In this document: positions 34,681 through 46,129 of the stretch, piece after piece
Layout of the letters: each line of letters begins with the position of its first letter
Position numbering within the stretch: position 1 is the first letter of the stretch
Assembly: GCA_963669155.1 (NCBI GenBank)
Contig: OZ022590.1
Span: 2,489,899-2,553,898, forward strand
Direction of reading: 5' to 3'
DNA from: Arbacia lixula
Lineage: Eukaryota > Echinodermata > Echinoidea > Arbacioida > Arbaciidae
DNA length: 64,000 nucleotides
The notes under the pieces: model-generated
The model's database searches: none
What the model was told of the DNA's origin: nothing
The model's input: only the letters and a program-made list of their open reading frames with translations
Made by a program: the position numbers and the translations under genes

Positions 34681-35100
34681 GGAAAGTCCACCCTTCAATA
34701 ACCTATCCTTAAGGAGAGATGTAGCGTTGATTAGTTGAGCTACCTCTGCGCGTTCTCTTCAAATCGTTCCAAAGCCCATCCGTTAATTCATCGTGACCTT
34801 CATTTTAGGCAAGATTGTTGCGCTAGCTCAGCGGGCTCTCTCTCTCCCTTACCATTTTGTCAAGTTTCGCAAAAGTCCATCTTATAATGGCATTTCTGGT
34901 AGGAGAGATTTCTTGTTCATTTGTCAAGCTGGCTGCGCGGATTAATTATCTCCCTCACTCATCCTTCGTTAAGTCGTGGCAAAGTCCATCCTACAGTCTA
35001 TAGTGACCACTCTTTTAGGAAGATTTAGCCTAGTGTCCATTTGTTGAGCTCCCTCACTCATTCTACTTTAATTCGGCCTGCTTTGGCGCTTCCTATAGTA
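34680..35100. repeat. Decayed ~115-bp tandem repeat
   Basis: Three to four degenerate units sharing AAAGTCCATCCTA, CTTTTAGG..AGATT, TTTGT(C/T)(A/G)AGCT and CCCTCACTCAT. Boundaries are uncertain. Confidence 0.5.
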
Positions 35101-35124
35101 GCGTCCCCGCCGACGACGGAATTC

Positions 35125-35207
35125 CTATGGAATTCTCGCTTTCATTATGATACATTAATGAATCATTATGAATTATGATTCCCAAGATGTAAATTACTGC
35201 TGAGTTT
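35125..35207. repeat. Direct repeat, left copy
   Basis: About 80 bp (ATGGAATTCTCGCT ... GATGTAAATTACTGCTGAGT) repeated almost exactly at 35516-35600. The two copies flank the last exon of the DUF829-like pseudogene. Confidence 0.85.
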
Positions 35208-35221
35208 CTCTAACTGGAACG

Positions 35222-36218
35222 TGCGGCAGCGCTGCAGTGTCAGCTTGCCCATAAAGCCGTAGATGCTCTCCTCCTACTCGTCACTGTGCTTCGCAAAGTG
35301 GGGAGTTCTGCAACACTTGACGTCAAGGTCGCTCTCCACATGCTTGCGCCACTGCTCGACCAACTCGTCGTTTTCCTTGGCCGTGGCGATCGGGTCATCG
35401 CGAAAGAAGAGGTTCAGGGCGGGCGCCTTGACCATGCGGCCAGTAAAGATCTCATTCACCTGAAGGACAATGCAGAACAGTAGGACCGTTAATAAACTCT
35501 TTGTTTCTTTGGAAATTCTTATGGAATTCTCGCTGTCCTTCATACATTAATGAATCATTATGAATTATGATTCCCCAAGATGTAAATTACTGCTGAGTTT
35601 ATGCCTTTTAAAATGTTAGAAATATGTGGCTTGTTTGAGACCGAGTCGTTGCGAGACTAGACGGGTCATCGTGAATTCGAATGTGTGTGTTTTTTTCAAG
35701 TCTCCTGTAAGTCTCTGTAACTTATCTATGCTGTCCTTGCGACATCTCCACCAATGAGACGGGACTTTAACTTTTACATTACCATTTCCTGAAAACCACA
35801 TTGGCGAACTACACATCTTCACGCCAATGCTCACGGGAGAGTTCACCCTTCAAGCTCACCTTGACGATGCTATCCATGGTGTACTTGTTGGTCAGCCAAT
35901 GGTAGGTCTCTGTAACCCTCTTGGTGACGAACTGCGTAAAGGAGTTGTTGGCGTCCTACGAGTAGATACCCTCGTAGCTATCCCTGGAGAGAATACAACT
36001 GTACGGGATCTGAGCAACGATGCGGTAACGCACCGATGCACAGGCCTAACGGCTACTCCGCTCCGCAGACGCACGTGGCTGCTGACGGAGAAGGCATGGA
36101 CCAGGAGAGGGCGTGTGTCGCCGTCCGTGACATAATCCAGGATCTCCCGCGCGATCTCCTTGGCATTGGCGGGCCAGGCGATGTCGATGGGTCGCGTCAT
36201 GACACCAGTACATCGAAT
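35222..36218 (-). pseudogene. DUF829/TMEM53-like gene fragment, broken
   Basis: Two exon-like blocks on the minus strand: 36218-35860 (acceptor TTCTAG, donor AAG|gtgagc) and 35459-about 35222 (acceptor CCTTCAG). The first reads IDIAWPANAKEIAREILDYV and PLLVHAFS. After a frameshift it reads SRDSYEGIYS, a stop, then TETYHWLTNKYTMDSIVK. The second reads MVKAPALNLFFRDDPIATAK and TPHFAKHSDE, a stop (35276-35274), then EESIYGFMGKL. The order and motifs (AFSxxS region, DYEGI, lxxFFxxDP, PHFxKHxxEY) resemble the DUF829 alpha/beta-hydrolase family that includes TMEM53. One frameshift and two nonsense codons indicate a pseudogene. Upstream exons are not identified; an open stretch near 38176-38395 could be one. 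Confidence 0.6.
35516..35600. repeat. Direct repeat, right copy
   Basis: Second copy of the 80-bp sequence at 35125-35207, here inside the intron of the DUF829-like pseudogene. Confidence 0.85.
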
Positions 36219-38985
36219 CTAGAACTAAAAAATATACAAAATTGAAACATGTATTATATCAACATATGACTTCACATAGGAAAATATTAATAGTGACTGA
36301 TCGGCAATAGCGACGATTAATAAAAAGCGGCACAACATGAGTATTGCAGAGATGTAAGTATAAACAATGATTGGTTGATTGATTGACTGATAAGAAATTA
36401 ACGACACTACTAACACTTGAGTGTCATATAAGTGTCGAACAGTTCATCTAAAAAGATTATACCATTCAAGTTTCCCTAATGTGATTTACAGAATTTGAGA
36501 AGGATTATAAATCAGAAATAAATCGATATGTTAACTACTTCCTCGGAATAACTTCCCTACTCTTTATGAAAAGAAAAGCATGTTCTTTAACGTGCCAATG
36601 GTGTGACTCTCCTTTACACGGGATCGACGGTTTAAAGTCTCCTCCGAAAGACTAGGCAATTGGAATGAAATACGTTGCCCAAGGGTATACATGTTGTGAT
36701 TGGGATACGATCAGTTTTCCACTTAAAATCAAGTGTAAAGATTGATCTTCTTTAGAAAGTTTGTAACACATAATCGCGAAATATCTCTAAATAATGTCTT
36801 GAGGTCAGGACAATCAAAAAGTTAATACGAATATTTGCAAGTTCAACACATTCAAGGAGAATGTGTTTAATTGTTAGTGCATATATACATGACATGCATT
36901 GAAGTGGAGTTTCTAGTGCAAATAAGTATGCATGAGTCAAATGAGAATGCCCAATACGAGCACGGGTCAAGTATAAACAATGCAGAAGAAGGTTTACCCG
37001 TAAATGCCTCACTGGCTTGATAAATTGGGTACACCTGTGTAAAAAGAGCATGCAGATAAATCATGTAAATAAAATAATTTCACCGGGGAGCTAAAGCTGC
37101 TAACTTATTTTATTCTATATTGCGCCAGGTAAGAGTATTTCGAGAGGATGAATGCTGTTTGTCACATAGTGGGTTTCTTCATAAATAAGATAAATAATTA
37201 ATAAAAATCGGAACTAATATTTATGTAGTTTCAAAATGAAACTTTGATTTTTAAAAGGAATGCATGAAATAATCAGATTATAATGAAACGCAATAACTCG
37301 ATGCCCGAGCTGAGGTGGTTGTAGTTGCGATCCTCGATGCTCGGCGACGTCGATGAAGGAGACCAGGAAACCGAACTGTCACCGCCCGGTCTGGGTGCAA
37401 GGGCACGTGATGGCTGAACCCTTGATTACGTCTGAAATACAGTTACACCGAATCATAAATATATATTCAACCCAAGTATAACTTGTACGCTTTAACTTTA
37501 TATTCTGTAAAGCACACGACATCTTAAAATGACAATAATCACACTATTTGGTTTAACAATTAATAGACTTCGCAAAAAAAAACAGCAATCGGATATCTTC
37601 TCGATATCTCCAATTACCATAATAGCCATTTACTAGCATAATAATGTCCAGTGCTAGAATGATTCATACCTCTGCTTTGTACAATACTTCCATTTAACCA
37701 GCAACCATTACCGCTTGTTAACAAAATGCGTAAGTTGCATAAACCATTGATTATCAAAACATATAGCCACGCTAAAGTAGTTCTCATTTTCATCCCAATA
37801 TAAATATATGCCGTAAATACACGGTGGTACCGATCAATGAGAAATACCCAACAATATAGGCTTCCTCAAAGTTCGACATGGCTGACATAAAATGGCCGAC
37901 TTTTGTTACTTGCCAAAAGAGGGCGTTTATGACATATGACTACTAATTAAACACATTTCAGTTTTTGCTGAAAAATATATACGTTCAGTTTCCGAACTAG
38001 AAGAAATCATTCAATTTGAAATGGTAATTTTCGTGTCAGAAATTGTTTGCATTTAAAATGTTCACTTTAGTTGAAAGCACTGATTTTTAGAAAGTCAAAC
38101 TTTAATCTGAAAGACTTGCCTATACAGAAATTAAACAGTTGTAGAAACCCCCCGCAAACTGGCATGTTTCAGACTTACAGTATTTTGAAGAATTGAAGAT
38201 CCTGTTGCCTGCCTCCCGGAGGAATTTGTGTCCACACGCCGGTCCACACGACGGCCGTCTGCACTTCCCGCTCATGACAGCAGAAACAGTGGCAGCTAGA
38301 GTTGGGGTGGATGCACTCACTCTCATGCAGCAAGTCCCCAGACTTCCCCGACTCTCTCCAGCGCACAGGACTCCTCCCCGTGGGTGACAAAAGACGTCAA
38401 TTACGACAAAATAGCTTCTCACACCACTCCCTCAAACTCATGTACCCTCGGACCCTCGTTCCATCATACCAAAACAAAATCTACCAATCATGTGCTCCCA
38501 TATGTGTCTCGTCACTTACTATTACATAATACCCTTAGGGCAAAATCAGGCAAACCGAAAAAAAACCGCGGGTAACAATAGATTAGGCACGGCTCCTAGC
38601 TGCGAAAAGGATAGACAAAAGAATTAAGAATGCGATGCATCCAGTGCGCCACAGAGCCTAGGTTACCTGTATTATAAAACATATGGTATAAGGGCTTTTA
38701 GAAGATGAGTCGAATTATCTTGGCCATGTGGTGTTTAAAGCTATTACAAAAGAAACACATTACTGAGCAACGTGGCTTCCATTGCCAGTCAGTTAACATT
38801 TGTAATTTGGCTTACATTTTATTTTGACACTGTTTATAAGTTGATTTTAAAAGAATTACGAAACTAAGCATTCTGAATGTGGGCTGGTAATAAAATCTAG
38901 GTTACTGGACCTAAACAACGGGCTGATTTGGAAAGAGTATTTTGTATTTAACTTTCCACATGTGGAATTTTACAGGTTAAAAAGG
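36219..38985. other. Intergenic, nothing firm
   Basis: AT-rich. Short open stretches at 37310-37440 and 38176-38395 (minus strand, Cys-rich in one frame) have no recognisable domain. Confidence 0.35.
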
Positions 38986-39014
38986 TATTCTACTTCGTAA
39001 CGCCTAATTTATTC

Positions 39015-39155
39015 GGAATCATGTCTGGGTTGTACACCTGTCACCGATCGGAAATACCACACATTCAAAGTCTATGGGACTTCATTCATATGCAAAAAAG
39101 TGTCCTCCGCGCCAAATAGTATAAGAAGCCCACTCAAAGCCACATTCATCAGTGT
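39015..39155 (+). repeat. DIRS left inverted terminal repeat
   Basis: Near-identical in inverse orientation to 43965-44105, including GGAATCATGTCTGGGTTGTA and GCCACATTCATCAGT. It probably holds the element promoter. Confidence 0.92.
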
Positions 39156-39247
39156 ACATTTTTGTGGCCGATTGGTTATCTACTACGAACGACGGGGACA
39201 ATCGTCCATCACCTTTCTACAAGCTACACACTAACTACAACGGCATT

Positions 39248-40564
39248 ATGACGGATCTGGATAATGAGCTGCAGAAGTTGCTCCAACCTTGCTCTCCTTT
39301 AGCTGACGAACAGCTTTTGCCTTCCAGCAACACTAGTCGTAAGGATCTCTTTGCTTTCCCACTGTCGGGCTTTCCCGCCGCTCAGCCTATTAAGCAGACC
39401 TCCAAAGTCCGTCGCAAGGCCCCTGCTACAGCGGGCGCACCCCCCGCTTGTAGCCCCGGAATATCGTCTAATGCAGGTGCTACCCCTGCTTTTTCGCTGA
39501 CGGGCGCTACCCCCGTTCAGTCTACAAAACACAGAGACAGACACAGTATCCCTGCTGCTTTGGGCGCACCCCCCACCCCTGAGAGGGAAAGAGGCGACTC
39601 CTCCTCCTCTGTTCCTGCGGGCGCACCCCCCGCAAATCAAGCTACCGTTATGGAGCTAGCTGATGCTGTTTCCACTCTACAGTCATCGGTGCTCTCGCTA
39701 ATGCCTCCCCAGCCTACCCCGGTCGATGGCTCCCTCGAGGGTGACGACTTGCTTGCAGAAGTGAACTTGCTCTGCAATGAGGACGGAACCCAGACCGGCG
39801 TGCTCGGGGAGTTTAACGAGCTGATAGGCTGTCAGGCCGAGCGGGTCGGCAGTCCAGTCAACGAAAATCTTGCTGCTGTTGCCAGCAAACTTCTACGGGT
39901 TAAGCTCAAAGAGAGCGCTCTCAAGGATAAGTTTGAGGCTTATCCTAGGCCAGCCAATTGCACGTCAATCGTCCAGTGCCGGGTCAACCCCGAGATATGG
40001 CAGATTTTGAAGACTGAAACGAAAGTCGTTGACGCAAAGTTGCAAAAAGCTCAACAACTTTTCTTGGCGGCCGCTACTCCGCTACTCCAAGCAGCCAACC
40101 AGCTGCTGACGCCTACCGCCTTAGATATGTCTCGCCAAGAGCTTGCGAAGCTTATCCTCGACGGCATTGCCTTCCTTGGCTCGGCTAATGTTGAGCTAAA
40201 CATCAGCGCTACTTTCAGACCTCTTTGCGCTGTTGATGTTGACAAAGAAGCTTCTAGCCTTCTCTTCGGGGACAATCTACCCCAAAAGTGCAAAGAATTG
40301 CGGGAGACGCAAAGGTTGGGCCTCGGGACTCGATCCCTTCATTTCCAGCCTTCGAAGCGCGGATCCAGATCCGGCTCTAGGGGAGGTTTCTCTTCGAAAC
40401 GCTTCGTCCCGTATACTCAGGGCCTCAAGTACCAGAATCGAAGAGATCAATCTGACTTCCGTCCCCCAAACGGACAACAGAGCAGATACAGGGGCTCCCG
40501 GAACAACAACGGTTGGTCCACGGGACAACGCGGGCGCAGAGACAACCAGAAGTTGTACAAGTAA
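39248..40564 (+). CDS. DIRS ORF1, Gag-like
   Basis: Frame open from 39152; the start at 39248 (MTDLDNELQKLL) is preferred because the earlier ATG lies in the terminal repeat. The N-terminal part has five GA(P/T)P repeats (AGAPPACS, GATPAFS, GATPVQS, GAPPTPE, AGAPPANQ). The middle has an alpha-helical Gag-like block with NPEIWQILKTET. The C-terminus is RG-rich (RSGSRGGFSS, RYRGSRNNN, GQRGRRDN), fitting RNA binding. It overlaps ORF2 by 52 bp in another frame. Likely packages element RNA. Confidence 0.8.
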   Translation: MTDLDNELQKLLQPCSPLADEQLLPSSNTSRKDLFAFPLSGFPAAQPIKQTSKVRRKAPATAGAPPACSPGISSNAGATPAFSLTGATPVQSTKHRDRHSIPAALGAPPTPERERGDSSSSVPAGAPPANQATVMELADAVSTLQSSVLSLMPPQPTPVDGSLEGDDLLAEVNLLCNEDGTQTGVLGEFNELIGCQAERVGSPVNENLAAVASKLLRVKLKESALKDKFEAYPRPANCTSIVQCRVNPEIWQILKTETKVVDAKLQKAQQLFLAAATPLLQAANQLLTPTALDMSRQELAKLILDGIAFLGSANVELNISATFRPLCAVDVDKEASSLLFGDNLPQKCKELRETQRLGLGTRSLHFQPSKRGSRSGSRGGFSSKRFVPYTQGLKYQNRRDQSDFRPPNGQQSRYRGSRNNNGWSTGQRGRRDNQKLYK

Positions 40565-42624
40565 AAGATCTAAGTAAGCTGGTATCTGGCCCTTCCCAAC
40601 TTCCTTGTGTTGGAGGCAGATTGGCAAACTTCGCCATCCACTGGAAACGCTTAACATCTGACCCATGGGTCTTAGATACTATTCAGCATTACCACATTGA
40701 ATTCGAATCTTTACCGGTTCAATCTTTCGTTCCAAACGAAATAGCTTTTTCACCTCCAGAAACTGAACTTATCAATCTCGAGGTCGCTAAACTCCAAATC
40801 AAGAAAGCTATTGAACCTTGCCTTCATGAAAAAGGAGAATTTATTTCTACATTATTTATCACTCCAAAGAAAGATGGTACTTTCAGACCTGTTATTAATC
40901 TGAAGAGTCTAAACAAGTTCGTTTCATATCATCATTTTAAGATGGAAACTTTTCAATCTGCTCTCCTGTTAATTGAACCGAATTGTTTCTTCGCTTGCAT
41001 CGACCTGAAAGATGCTTATTTCGCAATACCTATTGCGCAAGAACACCGCAAATATATTCGTTTCCAGTGGATGGGTAAATTGTTTCAATTTCGAGTTTTA
41101 CCTTTTGGCCTGGCCTGTGCTCCACGAGTTTTTACAAAAGTACTTAAGCCTCTTATCGCTACTCTCCGTAACTTTGGTCACGTATCATGCAATTATATTG
41201 ATGATGCCTTGTTAATTGGACGGAGTTATAAAGACTGCAATCACAATGTTACAGAACGAATCAAACTATTCGAATCTATGGGTTTTATCATCAACAGAGA
41301 AAAGTCTGTCTGCAAACCTTGCACAAGAGTCGAATTTCTAGGTTTTGAAATCGACTCGCAACTCATGACCGTTTCCATGCCACAAAAGAAATGTGAGGCT
41401 ATTGTTTCGGCATGTAATGTTCTGGCGGTAAAAGACAGGATTAAAATTCGCGAAGTGTCGCGTGTAATAGGAATGATGCTCGCGGCTGAAATATCTGTAC
41501 CATACGGAGCTCTCTTTAGAAGAGACCTAGAAATTGAGAAAAACAATGCTTTACGTTGTAATAATGGGAATTATGAGTCATTTATGTTTCTATCAGTTAG
41601 AGCAAAGTACGCTCTTAAATGGTGGGCGAGCAATGCCTCCAATTCTTCCTCTCCTATTCGGAGAGATTTTGATTTAGAGCTTGAAACTGATGCATCACTT
41701 CTGGGGTGGGGTGCTTACTGTCCCACTTACAACTCCATGACGCAAGGTCAATGGGACAGACATGAGAAGAATTACCATATCAATGTTCTCGAATTGCTCG
41801 CGGTTCTTTTCGCTCTTAAAGCTTTATGTCAAAGTAGCCGCGAAAAACACATCCGTTTAAGATCTGATAATACTTCTGTTGTTTCCTGTATTAACAAGTT
41901 TGGAACATGTCATTCGTCTGACTTGCATTCTTTCTCCCGGAAAATATGGCTGTGGTGCTTAAGTAGGAATATATGGATAACAGCTCAACACATTCCCGGG
42001 AAACAGAATTCAATTGCTGATAATTATTCACGCCAATTCAATACAAACACGGAATGGATGCTTGAAGCATCGGTATTCCATTCATTGACTACATTGTTCT
42101 TTTCCCCAGATGTAGACTTATTTGCATCACGCTTAAACAAACGTATGACTCCGTTCGTGTCATGGTTGCCAGATCCGGATGCCATGGCAACCGATGCCTT
42201 TTGTCTCGATTGGGGCATGTTTCGCAGTTATATTTTCCCCCCTTTTTGTTTGATCAATCGAATATTACAGAAACTATCTCAAGATGAGGCAGAGGCCATA
42301 TTAGTAGTTCCATTGTGGAAGACACAGACGTGGTACCCCAGAATGTTGAATATGCTTGTTGATTTTCCTTTAATTCTGCCTTCAACAAACGGTATACTTT
42401 CTCTTCCCTCTTCCGACAGGGAACACCCTCTGAGTCACAGCATGAAATTACTGGCATGTCACTTATCCGGCAACGATTGCAAGACAGAGGAATTTCGCAG
42501 CAAGCTGCCGACATCATCGCCCATTCATGGAGAAAGTCTACACAAAAGAGCTACAACTCAGCCATTAAAAAGTGGCTCCTTTTCTGTGCTCAAAGGGAAA
42601 TTGATCCCTTTTTCTCGGATATGA
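40513..42624 (+). CDS. DIRS ORF2: reverse transcriptase, RNase H, methyltransferase-like
   Basis: About 703 codons, intact. Reverse transcriptase: TPKKDGTFRPVINLKSLN, ACIDLKDAYFAIPI and catalytic NYIDD (about residues 227-231). RNase H: ETDAS, NVLELLAVLFALKAL, RSDNTSVV and HIPGKQNSIADNYSR supply the four acidic positions. From about residue 530 comes the DIRS methyltransferase-like domain (VDLFASRLNK, DAFCLDWG, IFPPF, VVPLWKTQTWYP), related to phage DNA adenine methylases, with FPPF where active enzymes have NPPY-type motifs. RT copies the RNA into DNA; the role of the methylase-like part is unknown. It overlaps the recombinase frame by 169 bp. Confidence 0.9.
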   Translation: MVHGTTRAQRQPEVVQVKDLSKLVSGPSQLPCVGGRLANFAIHWKRLTSDPWVLDTIQHYHIEFESLPVQSFVPNEIAFSPPETELINLEVAKLQIKKAIEPCLHEKGEFISTLFITPKKDGTFRPVINLKSLNKFVSYHHFKMETFQSALLLIEPNCFFACIDLKDAYFAIPIAQEHRKYIRFQWMGKLFQFRVLPFGLACAPRVFTKVLKPLIATLRNFGHVSCNYIDDALLIGRSYKDCNHNVTERIKLFESMGFIINREKSVCKPCTRVEFLGFEIDSQLMTVSMPQKKCEAIVSACNVLAVKDRIKIREVSRVIGMMLAAEISVPYGALFRRDLEIEKNNALRCNNGNYESFMFLSVRAKYALKWWASNASNSSSPIRRDFDLELETDASLLGWGAYCPTYNSMTQGQWDRHEKNYHINVLELLAVLFALKALCQSSREKHIRLRSDNTSVVSCINKFGTCHSSDLHSFSRKIWLWCLSRNIWITAQHIPGKQNSIADNYSRQFNTNTEWMLEASVFHSLTTLFFSPDVDLFASRLNKRMTPFVSWLPDPDAMATDAFCLDWGMFRSYIFPPFCLINRILQKLSQDEAEAILVVPLWKTQTWYPRMLNMLVDFPLILPSTNGILSLPSSDREHPLSHSMKLLACHLSGNDCKTEEFRSKLPTSSPIHGESLHKRATTQPLKSGSFSVLKGKLIPFSRI

Positions 42625-43416
42625 AACTTGTTTTGAACTTTTTAGCTGAAGAATACGAATCTGGTTCAGCTTATAGTACTTTGAATATTTTGCGCAGTTC
42701 ATTATCGTCTTTTCTCCTTCCGTGTGAAGGTCATGCGGTCGGTTCCCACCCGTTGGTGTCACGCTTCATGAAAGGTGTATTCCACCCGAGACCTCCTCAG
42801 CCTAGATATACTTGTACATGGGACGTAAAAGTCGTCCTAGATCATCTTCGAACATTTACTCCAAATGACAAAATTTCTTTTGAGACGCTAACTCTTAAAC
42901 TTGTTATGCTCATTGCCCTCATCTCTGGCAGACGATCACATACAATCGCTCACATTGTTACGAAAGACTCTATTGTGTCAAATTCTTCAGTTTCATCATC
43001 TGATTAAAACCAGCAAACCTAGTCAACCGGCTCCGGTCATACAGCTACCGGCCTATCCAGAGGACGAACGGATATGCGTTCTCCAAGTTCTACGCGAATA
43101 TCTGATAAGGACATCGCATTGTAGACATGATGTTCGATACCTTTTCGTGTCCATTAATCGTCCTCATCGTAATGTTTCACCACAAACTGTGAGCCGATGG
43201 CTGAAGAAGGTCCTTCATCTAGCCGGAATCGACACATCGCTATTCAAGGGACATAGTACTCGCGCTGCATCAACCAGTGCAGCTTTTCGGAATGGTACAT
43301 CTATTGACACTATTCTGGCAACTGCTGGATGGAATTCTGTAAGAACTTTCGAAAATTTCTACAACAAACCATTGAATTTGACGAAAGAGTCATTCGATAT
43401 TGAATCACTTCAATAA
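42456..43416 (+). pseudogene. DIRS ORF3: tyrosine recombinase, frameshifted
   Basis: Two overlapping frames (42456-43007 and 42901-43416) together make one recombinase. The first carries the DNA-binding domain (IIAHSWRKSTQKSYNSAIKK) and the first catalytic Arg (SGRRSH, 42930-42935). The second carries H-S-T-R (KGHSTRAA, 43252-43263), AGW and the nucleophile Tyr (FENFYN, 43360-43362). A single-base shift between about 42940 and 43010 separates them. All catalytic residues survive, so inactivation looks recent, unless the shift is programmed or a sequencing error. The enzyme would integrate the circular DNA intermediate. Confidence 0.85.
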
Positions 43417-43731
43417 CTGTTATTGAATTTTTCGAACTCCAATAATTTGATAAGTCTGACAAAAAGAGCAGCTTATGTTTATTGCATGATTATGGCAATT
43501 TTCTCTCCTTTTTTTTTATATACCATGCTTTTTCAGTGGAAAATGTTCACAGGAAATTGGAGTTGTTTGTAGCAAGCACACGAGTAAAACGAACGTGCAA
43601 TATTTTATTTTGTTTGTTGTTGATCTTAGGGCAGGTTAAGCCCGCTAAAGAATAAAGACGGGAACAACCTTACTTAACTGTTGCCCCTTTTCTTCTGTTG
43701 TTCAGTCTCATTCAATAGTTGCTTTGAAATC

Positions 43732-43864
43732 CCAGACATGATTCCGAATAAATTAGGCGTTACGAAGTAGAATAATTAAATTAAACGAGATTTAAATGAA
43801 ATTTAATATTGAAGTTTAATTGTTATTCTACGAAGTATAAGCCTAATATGAGGAATCATGTCCC
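43732..43864 (+). repeat. DIRS internal complementary region
   Basis: First half (ATTCCGAATAAATTAGGCGT) is the complement of the left end; second half (AAATTTAATATTGAAGTTTA) is the complement of the right end. This is the template for completing the element ends during circle formation. Confidence 0.93.
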
Positions 43865-43964
43865 TCCCTGATGTTTGTGCTGTCAGTATGATGATACAAT
43901 GATTGACTTCGTAATCTTTTCCCACCCTATTCTTGCTTGATTGAATGAGCCTGTTGTCTTTGAA

Positions 43965-44105
43965 TACTGATGAATGTGGCTTTGAGTGGGCTTCTTATAC
44001 TATTTGGCGCGGAGGACACTTTTTTGCATATGAATGAAGTCCCATAGACTTTGAATGTGTGGTATTTCCGATCGGTGACAGGTGTACAACCCAGACATGA
44101 TTCCT
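43965..44105 (-). repeat. DIRS right inverted terminal repeat
   Basis: Inverse copy of 39015-39155, with GGCGCGGAGGACACTTTTTT and TTTCCGATCGGTGACAGGTG. Confidence 0.92.
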
Positions 44106-44185
44106 CATATTAGGCTTATACTTCGTAGAATAACAATTAAACTTCAATATTAAATTTCATTTAAATCTCGTTTAATTTAATTATT

Positions 44186-45279
44186 GTACTGATGAATTTC
44201 AGCATTCAATGAAAACATGTGCATGAGATATTAGGTTTGAAAAGTATCTACGCATTAAACAGGCAATTTGCATTGTATTCATATCAAAAACATTAAGCAA
44301 CGTTCAAACAGGGGTAACGAAGATTCAAGGTAATGAGAACTGGCACATAATACGGAGGATTCTGTTCTGTATAAGCGATGAAGTCTGACTACTTAAGAAG
44401 GATGCAACGAACCCCAAAACGCATTGCAATTAGCGATTGAAATCACTATACAACTCCAAAATGTCTTTTTGTTTCCCTTCATTAAACACACGAGTAATCT
44501 AAATCATTAATGCACATTTTGGAGGGAATTGCACGTCATTATTCAAATGACTAAATTGCTTCTTTTACATTATATCTGCGAATAGCTTAATGAACAATTT
44601 CGAATAATTATTCGATTTATCAAGCAGTTTCAAGCCTTTCTATGTTATACACGAAGAAAAAGAGTAATCGCTGTCATAATAGCAGGCATTGTATAAAATA
44701 CACTGGTACACTTCACTAGCCACATTGTGTTTGTAATAATAATAATTGTTCATGAATGATGCCAAAAGCATGGCAAAGGTAAGAAAATTGCAACGGGACA
44801 CATGTGTTTCAATTACAAGACGTTCGTTTTATTCCCTCTTAAACTTGATTATGTTATTTATTTGACGGGAAGCACGGAGAGTGAATTGAATTCACAACGT
44901 CACAGATACCCCTGTTATTCATTCTGCAAATGCTTGGCGAACAGTAGACTCATGAATTACAACGTGTTGCGTAGCGTGGGAAATGACACTGCATGAATTA
45001 TGTTTTCACATTATCATTGGGCCTTTACATTACCAGTCTATTCGAAAATACAACCTGGTGGAAATTAGATTTTTCTTTTTTATTTGTCACCCAAATTTTC
45101 ATAAACTTCGCATATTGACTATAAGATCTAGTATACATCTAGTACTTTGCAAACTAACATACTTGTTTGCCATCAAAAATTCAATTCAATATTTTGATAT
45201 CAAGTACAAATCTGTACCGTGAATAAAATTATAAGGCTACAGAAACCGTGGATGATTTATCATACCAGGCATGTGTTAT
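44186..45279. other. AT-rich intergenic, nothing recognised
   Basis: No exon or repeat with clear relatives in this window. Confidence 0.35.
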
Positions 45280-45990
45280 GGAAGGATATGAAGCAACTTT
45301 CTTCCTTTGAACCCATGTGCCAAGCCGCTGAAAAGTTATGTGTTCTCAACAGGTGCTGTTCAGGTGTTTGAACAATTATGAATATGATTGTGTGGCAACG
45401 GCTTCTCGGAGAGGACAAAAGAAATTTACAGTCTCATTTCGCTTGTCCCGTTCTGTTAATACTTCCATGAGCATAACAGGTATCAGCAAACACAAATAAA
45501 CAAGTTTTTCAAGTGAAATATCTCTGTTTCACGCAAACACACACAAACGCCGTTAATGATAATACACAGCTTAATATATCATTTTGAGAGTGGTTGAATC
45601 CCCCAGATGCACAAGTTGTCGGAAAGTGAAGAAATTGGCCAATTTTGTAAGTAATAAAAATAACTTATATGTCCGATTTTTAATGATTCCTCAATACTTT
45701 TCGAAACAAAAGCAGAGTAAAGGATCTGTCATTATCTGCCGTTAACTTCCTTAAAGTTTGCAAACAAATTTGTCAAAAACAAAACGTCTACAGACAAATG
45801 GGAAATTAAAGAAATTTCTTTTCAGGTTGACATCAGCCAAATGTCGGCACGGCACATGGAACATCAAAGCATTGTCATGATTATGGAATGCTTTTGGCAT
45901 TCATGAGCACGCTTTAGAACCCATACAGATGTTTGAATATATTATGCTCGAGTTTCTACTCCTCCCTGGTTCAACCATCCAACGTTCCGT
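45280..45990. repeat. Segmental duplication, copy 1
   Basis: Two blocks (about 45288-45485 and 45827-45977) match 46800-47010 and 47030-47200 in the same order and orientation, e.g. GATTGTGTGGCAACGGCTTC and ATCAAAGCATTGTCATGATT. Confidence 0.8.
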
Positions 45991-46129
45991 CTCAAGTCAC
46001 AGAATTACAAGATTAACCATGCTAGCAGTTCGACAACATTGTCGGGCTACACGACCCCATAGTAGTCAAATTTATCACGTGACACTCGAACAGATGAATC
46101 CATGAATGCCTTTCCGAAATAGTCACGGG

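Larger units (their letters stand above)
38986..44185 (+). mobile_element. DIRS-type tyrosine-recombinase retrotransposon
   Basis: A 5.2-kb element with the full DIRS layout: split inverted terminal repeats (left 39015-39155, right 43965-44105), unequal outer ends (38986-39014 and 44106-44185), and an internal complementary region (43732-43864). The internal region is the reverse complement of the right end joined to the left end, meeting at an ATT near 43772-43776. Gag-like, RT/RNase H/methyltransferase and tyrosine recombinase frames follow in order with short overlaps. No target-site duplication is seen, as expected for recombinase-mediated insertion. It lies between genes B and C. Confidence 0.95.

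Noticed and set aside
36752..37064. 99-codon minus-strand frame
   Set aside because: AT-rich intergenic DNA without domain or exon signals.
38120..38422. Cys-rich minus-strand frame (KCRRPSCGPACGHKF)
   Set aside because: Two overlapping frames are both open and neither shows a clear domain; could be a lost exon of the DUF829-like gene but support is too thin.
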